From NCBI RefSeq assembly GCF_003149185.1, contig NZ_QGDO01000001.1, forward strand, positions 1 to 64,000: DNA of 64,000 nucleotides, given 5' to 3'. The DNA comes from Sediminitomix flava (GTDB lineage: Bacteria > Bacteroidota > Bacteroidia > Cytophagales > Flammeovirgaceae). The notes under the pieces were generated by a model that did not search any database, was not told where the DNA came from, and worked only from the letters and a program-made list of their open reading frames with translations. The position numbers and the translations under genes are program-made. Positions 8,328 through 17,040 of this stretch are shown in pieces. Within the stretch, counting starts at the first letter, position 1, and every line of letters begins with the position of its first letter.

Positions 8328-9095
8328 ATGTTCAGTGAAACGACCAAGGATAAGCGTTCTTCAGCTACATTTATTTCAGCTTTGAGGACATATCCCCTAG
8401 CAATAAAGTGGCTATTCGCTGATGGTAAAAAATATTTATTTCATTTTGGAGTAATTGCTCTATTAGTTATCCTTCTTTTAGGATTCTTTGCTAGTCAGAC
8501 AAGTTATTGGACTTCTCAGTGGCTAAGCACATTTTTCTCTGAAAGCTATGGAGGTGAATACGGCCAATATTACACCATCCTTACTGGAATACTTATTTTC
8601 ATTCCACTTATATGGATAAGTACCTACTTGTATAAAACACTTTATCTGTTATTTGCAGGATCGTACATCAATCTATTTGGAGAACATATTTACTCTGATT
8701 TGTTGAAAAAACCAGCTGCTAAAATTTCTTTTGGATCTGCTCTAAGAAGTTTTTGGATAATTTCAATTCCGATTATATTTATTGAAGTTATCATTACTAC
8801 ATTACTAGGAGGAATTAGCCTTATTCCTGTGATTGGAATTCCAGCAGCTATACTAGGTATGATTATGAGTAGCTATTTTTGGGGTGCTAGTATGTTTGAC
8901 TTATACCGAGAAACATCAGGAGTAGACATACCTACTCGAAAGAGAGATTTAAAATCTAATAAGATGTTTTCAATAGGAAATGGCATTGGCTTTTTTCTAT
9001 TATTACTTATACCGATTGCAGGACTCTTTATTGCTCCAGCCGCTTCATTTGTTGCAGCTTTTATGGCTGCTGATAAAGCTGAGATTTCAAGGTAA
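8328..9095 (+). CDS. EI24-domain membrane protein
   Basis: A 255-residue integral membrane protein. Hydrophobic helices lie at about residues 36-57, 84-110, 141-165, 166-190 and 220-250, and the layout (TYPLAIKWLF at the start, YSDLLKKPAA before the paired helices, GIPAAILGMIMSSYFWGASMFDLYRE, final LFIAPAASFVAAFMAADKA) matches the EI24 domain family that includes CysZ. CysZ carries sulfate into enterobacteria, but no cysteine or sulfate genes are near, so the substrate is unknown. Its ATG is preceded by 256 bp of AT-rich sequence with nothing recognisable. Confidence 0.8.
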   Translation: MFSETTKDKRSSATFISALRTYPLAIKWLFADGKKYLFHFGVIALLVILLLGFFASQTSYWTSQWLSTFFSESYGGEYGQYYTILTGILIFIPLIWISTYLYKTLYLLFAGSYINLFGEHIYSDLLKKPAAKISFGSALRSFWIISIPIIFIEVIITTLLGGISLIPVIGIPAAILGMIMSSYFWGASMFDLYRETSGVDIPTRKRDLKSNKMFSIGNGIGFFLLLLIPIAGLFIAPAASFVAAFMAADKAEISR

Positions 9096-9169
9096 TTAAA
9101 GTCATTTATTGAATGTTCGATCAACAATTTCACTAAATAATTAGATAACTTAAGAAACAATCCATTGTT

Positions 9170-10054
9170 ATGAAACCAAACGATCATGACAAACAGTCAA
9201 CAATAGAAGAAATCGTGGAGGAGTGGAAACAACTAGACTTCACAGACCACAAATATGAGATTTCCAATTATGGAAAAGTAAAATCATTCGCCAGAAATAG
9301 TAAAGGTGAGCTTATAAAAGGGCGTGATTCTACAGGATATTTACAATTAGACTTACGAGTTAAAGGGAAAAGAAAATCGTTCTTTATCCATAGGCTTGTA
9401 GCTGAATATTTCTGCCGTAAATCATATGCAAATTCTACTATCGTTATCCACAAAGATGGCGATAAGAAAAATAATCATTTCTCAAATCTTGAATGGTGTC
9501 TACCTGAAGAACAGATCAAGGTTAAAAGAAAATATTTACCTAAGCATCTACATAGTAAGTTAGGAGGTAGTGTCAGTAAAAAATCTGATAAAAAACCAGA
9601 AGATGGAAAAGACTACTTCATGTTTGGGGATAAATACCATAGAATTTCAGACAATGGTAGCTGTTTATTTATTCGTGTAAAATTCGGAGATAAGTGGAAA
9701 AGCTTAGCCCTTGCCGAAATTATCATGGAACGAGACGACAGACCAAAACCTTCAAATAAACACAAACTAGGATATATAGATTGGGATTATAAAAACTTAG
9801 ATCCTAATAACCTTATTTGGGAAACTCAAGCCGATAAAACTGAACGTTTATATGACGTCCGTCCTCTTCAAAAGGAACGAGTAAGACAAATGGGGTTATC
9901 GCACACTAAAGATATTCACCCAAAAAAGAAACAGAAAATAGATGAGTATTTGAGTAAAGGAAAGACAGTTAGTTTTATTTCTAGAGTCTTAAATATGCCT
10001 TACTCAAGAGTTAGAAAATACGTTTTAGCTCAAAAAGAAACTGAGCAAAGTTAA
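9170..10054 (+). CDS. NUMOD4/HNH endonuclease-like protein with internal duplication
   Basis: A 294-residue protein. Residues 19-40 (EWKQLDFTDHKYEISNYGKV) are a NUMOD4 DNA-recognition motif; residues 72-110 are an HNH nuclease module with His74, His94, Asp96, Asn102 and Trp109. Residues 149-222 look like a second, decayed copy: YHRISDNG, then LALAEIIMERDD, then YIDWDYKNLDPNNLIWETQ, in which the catalytic His are gone. Residues 256-288 form a helix-turn-helix (KKQKIDEYLSKGKTVSFISR). Such proteins are homing-endonuclease relatives and may be mobile. It sits alone between unrelated genes, with a terminator; no intron or intein host was seen. Confidence 0.85.
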   Translation: MKPNDHDKQSTIEEIVEEWKQLDFTDHKYEISNYGKVKSFARNSKGELIKGRDSTGYLQLDLRVKGKRKSFFIHRLVAEYFCRKSYANSTIVIHKDGDKKNNHFSNLEWCLPEEQIKVKRKYLPKHLHSKLGGSVSKKSDKKPEDGKDYFMFGDKYHRISDNGSCLFIRVKFGDKWKSLALAEIIMERDDRPKPSNKHKLGYIDWDYKNLDPNNLIWETQADKTERLYDVRPLQKERVRQMGLSHTKDIHPKKKQKIDEYLSKGKTVSFISRVLNMPYSRVRKYVLAQKETEQS

Positions 10055-10062
10055 TTAGATGA

Positions 10063-10091
10063 AGACTACCCACTGTGGTAGTCTTTTTTTT
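10063..10091 (+). terminator. Terminator after the HNH gene
   Basis: AGACTACC/GGTAGTCT form an 8-bp perfect stem with a 6-nt loop, followed by eight T. Confidence 0.93.
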
Positions 10092-10224
10092 AACCTTTTC
10101 CTTAATATGATTTCTTTGTAGAAATCGTATATTTACCTATAACACTATATTAAATACTATTTCTCAATATGTGTTTATATTTTCATTCAGACTAAGCATC
10201 ATTCAAACTATTGTATTATCCATA

Positions 10225-12858
10225 ATGTCTAAGGACTTCTTTCATAAATTTTTTCTGTTTTTTTTAACTTTCACCTTTCTATTCTTTGGGCACATCAAGA
10301 AATCCATTGCTCAAAGCGAAAAACTATATACACTTACTATTTCAGATCTATCTTATGAAGAAGCAATAGAAAGTATTAGTAAAACGACCGACTTAAATTT
10401 CATTTATAGTTCTGATCAAATTCCTCAAATCAAAAGGGTAAACATACAGCTAAAAAAAGAACCGATATCAAAAGCTCTAAACCTTCTATTCGATGGAAAA
10501 AAATTATCTTATAGATTAAATGGAAATGATGTCATCATCAAAACAATCACAAAAGCTGAAAGAGAGAAATTAAAATCCGTATTAAGTGGTGTAATAAAAT
10601 CTGCTGACCAAAAAGACCGTTTGATCGGTGTCTCTATTTATATAAATGAATTAAAATCAGGAACTATCTCCAATGAAGATGGTAAGTTTTCACTAGCTAT
10701 ACCCAAAGGAAAATACACATTCCGTTTTAGTTATCTAGGATATAAACCCATCCAAAAAATTATTGAACTAGATGGAAATAAAGAGCTTGAAGTCTTGATG
10801 GAAAGTAAAGACGAAGAGCTTGAAGAAATTTGGGTCTATGGTAAAGAAGAAGAATGGCACATCCGAAAAATGGAAAGTAGCAACGGTATAAAAGGCTACT
10901 TTGTAAAAGAAGCTCCTGCCATGCTTGGAGAAGCTGATGTAGTAAAATCACTACAACTGCTTCCCGGAATTACCGGAATAGAAGGACACCCAGGTTTTTA
11001 TGTAAGAGGTGGAAATAACGGACATAATCTTATGCTTCTCGATGATATCCCAATCTATGGGAGTTCTCATATGCTAGGCTTCTTTTCTATTTTCAATCCT
11101 TACATTGTAAATGAAGTAGAACTATATAAAGCAGGATTACCAGCTAGATACGGAGGACGATTATCCTCAGTGACCAATGTGAGTTTAAAGGAAGGTAACA
11201 ATGAAAGACTTGCAGTTTCTGGTGGCTTAGGTTCTTTAGCAAGTAATCTTATGCTTGATGGACCACTCTTTAATAAAAAAGCTAATTTCGTTTTTGCAGT
11301 AAGAAGAAGTTATATTGACTTATTATTCAGAGATATTTCAAATACATCCTCAGCTACCAATGACCTTTCATTCTTTGACTCAAACTTTAAATTCAGTTAT
11401 GATTTCGATAAATCTAATTCATTTGATGTCGAATCTTACTTAGGCTCTGATCATACTGGAGTCAAAAATATATTATCTAATGATTGGTCTAGTTACTTTA
11501 TTTCTGGAAAATGGACACATACATTTTCCCCTCAACTTTACGCAAAACTTTCGGGTTGGCATTCAAAATACAATGCAGAATACAGTGTAAACTTCATTCA
11601 GCTTTTAGGTTATAAATCTGGCTACTCAATTAAAGATAATGGGCAAAAGTCCGAACTGCTTTATTATCCCAGCCCAGAAACAAGCATTGTTCTTGGCAAT
11701 GAACTCATCTCTCATACATTTGACTATGGAGATATTCAACCTATATCTGATGTTACAGTTGTAGATGGAAAACCAGCAACACCACAAAATAATCTTGAAA
11801 CCAACTTCTATGGAAGTATCGAACAGCAATTAGGAACCAGATTCTTTTTGCGAGCAGGATTGAGATACTCTAGATTTACGAGTATTGGAGAGGCTAGAGA
11901 ATACGTATACGATTATCACGAACAAGACATCAATGGAAATTTCTACACAATAACTGACACTCTTTTCCATGGCAAGGGAGAAAGATACCATTATTATGAT
12001 AATTGGGAACCCCGAATTTCCCTCAATTACATTGTTAACAACCAAAGTTCAATCAAACTTTCCTACGACAAGACTGTTCAATACCTTCACCAGTTAACCC
12101 AAACTAACACACCATCAGATGCACAAACTTGGGTACCATCAAATAGATATTTGAAACCTGAGATCAATCATCAATTGTCTTTTGGTTTCTATCATTCACT
12201 ACCTAAACTAAAGTTAGAGTTCTCTTTAGAAGGCTATCATAAGCAGATGTACAATATTCTTGACTACAGACCTAACGCTGATCGTCAACTTAATGATAAC
12301 TTTGAAACTCAATTATTATCTGGAGAAGCTTCAGCAAAAGGATTAGAATTTCTTGTAAGAAGGAACAAAGGTAGACTTACAGGCTGGGTGGGCTACAACT
12401 TAGCTTTTGTAGACCAACAAATAGATGGGATAAATGATAACAATCTTTATCCTGCAAATAATGACAGTAGACATCAAGTCAATATTGTAGGTAACTACAA
12501 ATTCAATGATCAGATAAATGTTTCAATGAATTGGAACTACGCATCAGGCCTTCCATCTACTTTTCCAGTAGGAAAATACGAACAAGATGGTTTCATCATT
12601 CCATACTATTCTGAAAGAAATGGCTTCAGACTACCACCAACCCATCATTTGGATGTTGCCGTGACAGTATACAGAAGGATGAATCCATACAAGAAAAATG
12701 AAAGTAGTTTTCAATTTTCAATTTATAACCTATACGCAAATAAGAATACTTATGCCTATATATTTAGGCAAAGTGAAACAGACCGAACACAGATAGAGGC
12801 GGTAAAAATCTATTTATTTACCATTTTACCTTCATTTTCATATCACTTTAAATTTTAG
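10225..12858 (+). CDS. TonB-dependent outer-membrane receptor with STN and CarboxypepD_reg domains
   Basis: ATG at 10225 (MSKDFFHKFF) is preferred because it puts the signal peptide at the N-terminus; it gives 877 residues. Order: signal peptide ending near SIAQS; STN domain (about 35-105, LYTLTISDLSYEEAIESISK); CarboxypepD_reg-like beta-sandwich (LSGVIKSADQKDRLIGVSI...); plug with LQLLPGITGIEG, FYVRGG and YGGRLSSV; 22-strand barrel to the final LPSFSYHFKF. It imports a ligand across the outer membrane using TonB energy. STN receptors often signal through FecR/sigma pairs, but none is adjacent. The next gene, 2 nt away, is its DUF4249 partner. The ligand is unknown. Confidence 0.94.
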   Translation: MSKDFFHKFFLFFLTFTFLFFGHIKKSIAQSEKLYTLTISDLSYEEAIESISKTTDLNFIYSSDQIPQIKRVNIQLKKEPISKALNLLFDGKKLSYRLNGNDVIIKTITKAEREKLKSVLSGVIKSADQKDRLIGVSIYINELKSGTISNEDGKFSLAIPKGKYTFRFSYLGYKPIQKIIELDGNKELEVLMESKDEELEEIWVYGKEEEWHIRKMESSNGIKGYFVKEAPAMLGEADVVKSLQLLPGITGIEGHPGFYVRGGNNGHNLMLLDDIPIYGSSHMLGFFSIFNPYIVNEVELYKAGLPARYGGRLSSVTNVSLKEGNNERLAVSGGLGSLASNLMLDGPLFNKKANFVFAVRRSYIDLLFRDISNTSSATNDLSFFDSNFKFSYDFDKSNSFDVESYLGSDHTGVKNILSNDWSSYFISGKWTHTFSPQLYAKLSGWHSKYNAEYSVNFIQLLGYKSGYSIKDNGQKSELLYYPSPETSIVLGNELISHTFDYGDIQPISDVTVVDGKPATPQNNLETNFYGSIEQQLGTRFFLRAGLRYSRFTSIGEAREYVYDYHEQDINGNFYTITDTLFHGKGERYHYYDNWEPRISLNYIVNNQSSIKLSYDKTVQYLHQLTQTNTPSDAQTWVPSNRYLKPEINHQLSFGFYHSLPKLKLEFSLEGYHKQMYNILDYRPNADRQLNDNFETQLLSGEASAKGLEFLVRRNKGRLTGWVGYNLAFVDQQIDGINDNNLYPANNDSRHQVNIVGNYKFNDQINVSMNWNYASGLPSTFPVGKYEQDGFIIPYYSERNGFRLPPTHHLDVAVTVYRRMNPYKKNESSFQFSIYNLYANKNTYAYIFRQSETDRTQIEAVKIYLFTILPSFSYHFKF

Positions 12859-12860
12859 AC

Positions 12861-13682
12861 ATGAAACACCCATACCTTATATTATCAATCTTTATCATCA
12901 CTTTTTTCAATTCTTGTGAACAACTAATAGACTTAAAATTAACCTCTATACCACCAATACCTGTAGTTGATGCTTGGATTTATAGTGATTCTGTTTTTGC
13001 TTATATCTCTGAAACTACTCCTTATGATAATAATAACAACACTCCTTTATTAGATGTAGACTATATCAAATTAGAAGTAGGTAATAATTCTATTTATTTG
13101 AATAAAATAGAAACTGGAAAATATGGTGTTAAGCTCTCTGAAACACCACCTTCATTTACCCCAATTAACTTAGAAATTAAAGTAAAAGACAACACATTTA
13201 TATCTGCAAGTAACTCTTTACCTTCAAAAGTAGCTATAGACTCAACTTACACTGTTTACAAACCACAAGGAGGTATTTGGGGATCTGGGTATTATATCAC
13301 GATTCTTTTTGAGGATATTTTTGAAGAAGAAAACTTCTATAGAATCAAAATCTTTAACAATGGTATAGAACTAACCGCAAACAATATTTTATTGGAGTCA
13401 GATATCAATAAAAATGGCGTTCAAATTCCATACGAGTTACCTTATGCTTTTTCATTAAATGATTCAGTAGAGGTTGAATTATTAAGTCTATCAAAGTCTA
13501 GCTATCAATATTTAGTAAGTCTTGATCAATTAAGTGCAATCGGAAGCCCTTCTCAAAGTACCCCTGAAAATCCTCCTTTCAATGTAAAAGGTGATGCTAT
13601 TGGTTTTTTTGGTGCTGCCACAAAAGATCAAAACAAATTACGTATTCACGTAGAAAATGATTCTTCAGTATTCTCCAATTAA
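12861..13682 (+). CDS. DUF4249 lipoprotein paired with the TonB receptor
   Basis: A 273-residue lipoprotein: hydrophobic start (MKHPYLILSIFIITFFNSC) with a lipobox Cys at residue 19, then the DUF4249 pattern (PPIPVVDAWIYSD near the start, IYLNKIETGKYGV, INLEIKVKDN, EEENFYRIKIFNNG, a C-terminal GFFGAATKDQNKLRI). DUF4249 proteins regularly follow this receptor type in Bacteroidota and probably sit on the outer membrane surface as its accessory. Only 2 nt separate the stop of the receptor and this ATG, so the pair is one transcript. No terminator was found after it. Confidence 0.9.
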   Translation: MKHPYLILSIFIITFFNSCEQLIDLKLTSIPPIPVVDAWIYSDSVFAYISETTPYDNNNNTPLLDVDYIKLEVGNNSIYLNKIETGKYGVKLSETPPSFTPINLEIKVKDNTFISASNSLPSKVAIDSTYTVYKPQGGIWGSGYYITILFEDIFEEENFYRIKIFNNGIELTANNILLESDINKNGVQIPYELPYAFSLNDSVEVELLSLSKSSYQYLVSLDQLSAIGSPSQSTPENPPFNVKGDAIGFFGAATKDQNKLRIHVENDSSVFSN

Positions 13683-14241
13683 TACACCAAACTTACTTAA
13701 TCTCTTAACGAACACAGCTTCAGCTTAAAAACTCTTAGTAAAGAATGAAATTCGCATTATAAATAACACTATAACAACTTCAAATTGAATCTTTACAAGT
13801 ATTTTTAACACTTGTTAAATTTAAATATATTTATTTTAAAACCCCTTCATTTACAATATTCACATTAATCAGTGTGTTATTTTTTAATTTACGTAATTAT
13901 GTAAATATTTTTCACAATTCTTTTCATTTACTAAGTATTTACTTAATTTTACATTAAAGAAATAGGAAATATTATTAATTAATTTCGTTTCTAATCAATC
14001 CCTCAAAATAATATTCCTTTTCCTGACAACTAACATCATTTAATTACTCTAAACCATACTGCACATGAATTCTACTAAAACAACAAATTTAAGTATATAC
14101 ACTTAACACAATTACTCTTTAGTTAAGAACATTTCTTCGTGAGCTTTGCTCACACTTAAAAAATCATCGCTGCCATTTTTTCCCTTTTGTCACAAAAGGG
14201 GTTGGCTAAATACATTCTAAAGTTTTCTAAAAACTATAATT
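13683..14241 (+). other. Long AT-rich leader upstream of amt, with two hairpins
   Basis: This 559-base gap has no gene. Its last 110 bases hold GTGAGC/GCTCAC with a TTT loop (14139-14153) and CCCTTTTGT/ACAAAAGGG around one base (14182-14200), the second preceded by a run of T. Both lie just upstream of the ammonium transporter. They could be transcript structures or operators controlling amt; there is no direct evidence. The rest (13683-14130) is AT-rich with nothing else recognised. Confidence 0.5.
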
Positions 14242-15579
14242 ATGCTTATTACTCAAAACTTGATGCATGTAGCCTCAACATTTGCGGCTGAAGCTACTGC
14301 TGGAACTGCTGCGACAGCTGAATCTGCTGCAACTCTTGCGTCTCAAATTTCTGCAAATGCACTAACTACCAACAATGTATGGATGATGCTTGCTACAGCA
14401 TTGGTATTCATCATGCACCTTGGTTTCGCTGGTGTAGAAGCTGGTTTTACGCAAGCTAAAAACACTGTAAATATTCTATTCAAAAACACACTTACTCCTG
14501 CTATAGGTCTCCTATCTTATGCGGTTGTAGGTTTCGTTATGATGTATCCATCTGAATGGATTGTTGATGGTGTATTTGGTATTGGTTTCGGACTTTCTGC
14601 TCCTACTGGTGCTGATGGATCTTTAGACCTTACTTACAATGCTGGTTATACGTATTGGACTGACTTCCTTTTCCAAGGTATGTTTGCTGCTACTACAGCT
14701 ACTATTGTATCTGGTGCTGTTGCTGAAAGAATCAAAATCAGCTCTTACTTGATTTTCACTGCTATCTACGTAAGCTTTGTATATCCTTTAGTAGGATCAT
14801 GGCACTGGGGTGGTGGATTCCTTGCTGAACTAGGTTTCCATGACTTTGCTGGTTCAACTATTGTACACTCTGTAGGTGGATGGGCTGCTCTTGCTGGTAT
14901 CATCGTTTTAGGTCCTCGTTTAGGAAAATATACAAAAGATGGTAAAGCAAATGACCTTCCTGGTTCTTCAGTGCCTTTGGCTGTAATTGGTGTATTCTTA
15001 TTATGGTTAGGATGGTTCGGATTTAATGGTGGTTCTGTATTGAGCGCTGACCCTGCATCAACTTCTCTTGTATTGGTAACTACGTCTCTTTCTGCTTGTG
15101 CTGGTGCTGTAAGTAGTATCATCGCTGCAAAATTATTATTGAAAAGACTTGATCTTGGAATGGGACTTAACGGTATCCTTGCAGGTCTTGTAGGTATTAC
15201 TGCTGGTGCAGATTTGATGAGCCCAATGGAAGCAATCATCATCGGTTTGATCTCAGGTGTTATCGTAGTTGTTGCTGCAATTTCTCTTGATAAATTGAAA
15301 CTTGATGACTGTGTAGGTGCGATTCCTGTACACTTAGCAACTGGAGTATTCGGTACTTTAGCTGTAGGTATTTTCGGTTCTAAAGCTGGTATGGATCAAG
15401 TGATTAACCAATTGATCGGAATTGGAGCAATCGGAGCTACATCATTTGTATGTTCATTCATCATCTTCAAAGGACTTGATATGATCAGAGGTATCAGAGT
15501 TTCTGAAGAGCATGAGAAAACTGGTCTTGATAGCCACGAACATGGCATGAGAGGCTACACTATCGTCTTCGACGAATAG
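14242..15579 (+). CDS. amt: Ammonium transporter (Amt family)
   Basis: A 445-residue polytopic membrane protein with about 11 helices after an Ala/Thr-rich N-terminal stretch (residues 1-45). Family blocks: MHLGFAGVEAGFTQAKN, the pore-lining first His in DFAGSTIVHSVGGW (near residue 212), LLWLGWFGFNGGS, and the second His in GAIPVHLATGVFG (near 375). It conducts ammonium/ammonia into the cytoplasm. The usual Bacteroidota or proteobacterial neighbour glnK (PII) is absent; instead an outer-membrane barrel follows 123 bp downstream, after a hairpin. Codon use is even and T-ending, consistent with strong expression under nitrogen limitation (inference). Confidence 0.96.
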   Translation: MLITQNLMHVASTFAAEATAGTAATAESAATLASQISANALTTNNVWMMLATALVFIMHLGFAGVEAGFTQAKNTVNILFKNTLTPAIGLLSYAVVGFVMMYPSEWIVDGVFGIGFGLSAPTGADGSLDLTYNAGYTYWTDFLFQGMFAATTATIVSGAVAERIKISSYLIFTAIYVSFVYPLVGSWHWGGGFLAELGFHDFAGSTIVHSVGGWAALAGIIVLGPRLGKYTKDGKANDLPGSSVPLAVIGVFLLWLGWFGFNGGSVLSADPASTSLVLVTTSLSACAGAVSSIIAAKLLLKRLDLGMGLNGILAGLVGITAGADLMSPMEAIIIGLISGVIVVVAAISLDKLKLDDCVGAIPVHLATGVFGTLAVGIFGSKAGMDQVINQLIGIGAIGATSFVCSFIIFKGLDMIRGIRVSEEHEKTGLDSHEHGMRGYTIVFDE

Positions 15580-15617
15580 AATTGACGCTACATTACTATT
15601 ATATACTTACTTTTCTT

Positions 15618-15646
15618 AAGCATGGAGCTTAATCCCCTCCATGCTT
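15618..15646 (+). terminator. Hairpin between amt and the porin gene
   Basis: AAGCATGGAG/CTCCATGCTT, a perfect 10-bp stem with a 9-nt loop, followed by TCCCCCC and not by a T run. It may be a partial terminator or an mRNA processing/stability structure, allowing some read-through into the porin gene. Confidence 0.6.
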
Positions 15647-15702
15647 TCCCCCCTACTGCATATAGAACTCTACTATATATATAAACCAAACACTCTACTA
15701 TT

Positions 15703-16881
15703 ATGAAAATTCTTAATCTAGTAGTCACAGGACTATTACTGATCTCGTACACCCAATTGTTTGCTACAGACAAAGACAAGGACAAAGAGAAATCTAATGA
15801 AGTAACAGAAGAAACTAAAGTTGATGCGCCTGTTTTTGGAGGTCTTCAAATTTCAGGTTTCGTTGATACTTACTACAAGATGAACTTTGGCGAATCTGGC
15901 GTACCTACTTCGTTTATGGAAGAAAGTAATTCGTTTGCTCTAGGTATGGCTAATATTGTTTTATCAAAACAAACAGGCAAGGTAGGATTTGTTGCTGATC
16001 TAGCATTTGGTCCAAGAGCTGAAGTTGCTAATGGTTACACAGGTATCTACACTGATTTATCAACTGGTGAAGGAGTTTCATCTCCTACATTATCGATAAT
16101 TAAGCAATTGTATGTTACTTATTCTCCAACGGAGAAATTAACTTTTACAATGGGTAATTTCTCTACGTTTGTAGGTTACGAATTGATTGATTCTCCAGGT
16201 AACTTCAACTACTCTACTTCTTACATGTTCTCAAATGGTCCTTTCTACCACACAGGGGTAAAAGCTGACTATGCCATTTCAGATAAAGTTGGCGTTATGG
16301 TTGGTGTATTCAATGAGACTGACTCAAAAATGTCTTTCCAAGATCCTAAGTTATATGGTGCTCAACTTTCATTTGCACCAAATGAAAAGACGGCAATCTA
16401 CTTAAACTACTTAGGAGGTAACTATGAATACAGTGATATCGATAAAGATGCTTTTGCTCAGATCGACCTTACTGCTACATTCCAAGCGAATGATCAATTA
16501 TTGATTGGTGTAAATGCTACAAACCAGTCATGGAATTACCAAATGGAGGGACAAGACGATATTAAAACTTCATGGTTTGGAGGAGCTCTTTATTTGAATT
16601 ATATGCTTACTGAAACAGCTGGAATCGGTTTCAGAGGTGAATATATTGGCGATGATGACGCACTAATTCTAGGAGGTTATGATACAGGTGATGTAGAAGA
16701 TATGGGCGGAAGTATCACTTCATTCACTCTATCAGGAAACATCAACATAGGAGACCTTAAACTTATACCAGAAGTTCGTTATGATATGGCTTCAGACAAT
16801 GTTTCTGAATTCCTTGACGGCGATGGTATGGCGACTAACTCAACAGGCTTCCTAGGTTTAGCGGCTGTTTACAGCTTCTAA
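15703..16881 (+). CDS. Outer-membrane beta-barrel porin (BBP2-like)
   Basis: A 392-residue protein: signal peptide (MKILNLVVTGLLLISYTQLFA), a short Lys/Asp/Glu-rich linker, then a barrel with repeated amphipathic strands (GLQISGFVDTYYKMNFG, MANIVLSKQTGKVGFVADLAFG, KLTFTMGNFSTFVGYELID) ending SGNINIGDLKLIPEVRYDMAS and a terminal aromatic residue (AAVYSF). It resembles the putative beta-barrel porin-2 family (OmpL-like). Its place behind amt suggests it admits ammonium or small nitrogen compounds through the outer membrane; that is an inference from position only. Confidence 0.8.
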   Translation: MKILNLVVTGLLLISYTQLFATDKDKDKEKSNEVTEETKVDAPVFGGLQISGFVDTYYKMNFGESGVPTSFMEESNSFALGMANIVLSKQTGKVGFVADLAFGPRAEVANGYTGIYTDLSTGEGVSSPTLSIIKQLYVTYSPTEKLTFTMGNFSTFVGYELIDSPGNFNYSTSYMFSNGPFYHTGVKADYAISDKVGVMVGVFNETDSKMSFQDPKLYGAQLSFAPNEKTAIYLNYLGGNYEYSDIDKDAFAQIDLTATFQANDQLLIGVNATNQSWNYQMEGQDDIKTSWFGGALYLNYMLTETAGIGFRGEYIGDDDALILGGYDTGDVEDMGGSITSFTLSGNINIGDLKLIPEVRYDMASDNVSEFLDGDGMATNSTGFLGLAAVYSF

Positions 16882-16941
16882 CATCGCAGTATGATAAATC
16901 TGTTCCTAGTGGAAACACAAGAAAGAGAACAGTAAATTACA

Positions 16942-16979
16942 ACACCTTACAGACAGATGTTTGTAGGGTGTTTCTTTTT
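16942..16979 (+). terminator. Terminator after the porin gene
   Basis: ACACCTTACAGAC pairs with GTTTGTAGGGTGT using two wobble or mismatched positions, followed by TTTCTTTTT. Confidence 0.75.
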
Positions 16980-16987
16980 AAAAGAAA

Positions 16988-17014
16988 AAAGACAACGAAT
17001 ATATCGCTGTCTTT
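16988..17014 (-). terminator. Terminator of the carboxynorspermidine dehydrogenase gene
   Basis: AAAGACA/TGTCTTT stem; on the minus strand it is followed by TTTTTTCTTTT. It lies 27 bp past the minus-strand stop. Confidence 0.75.
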
Positions 17015-17040
17015 CATCTTAACTACACCCTTTGAGATTA

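Noticed and set aside
14766-15242. 158-codon minus-strand open frame within amt
   Set aside because: It is fully inside the well-supported ammonium transporter on the other strand; its composition follows amt codon bias and it has no recognisable domain or start signals.
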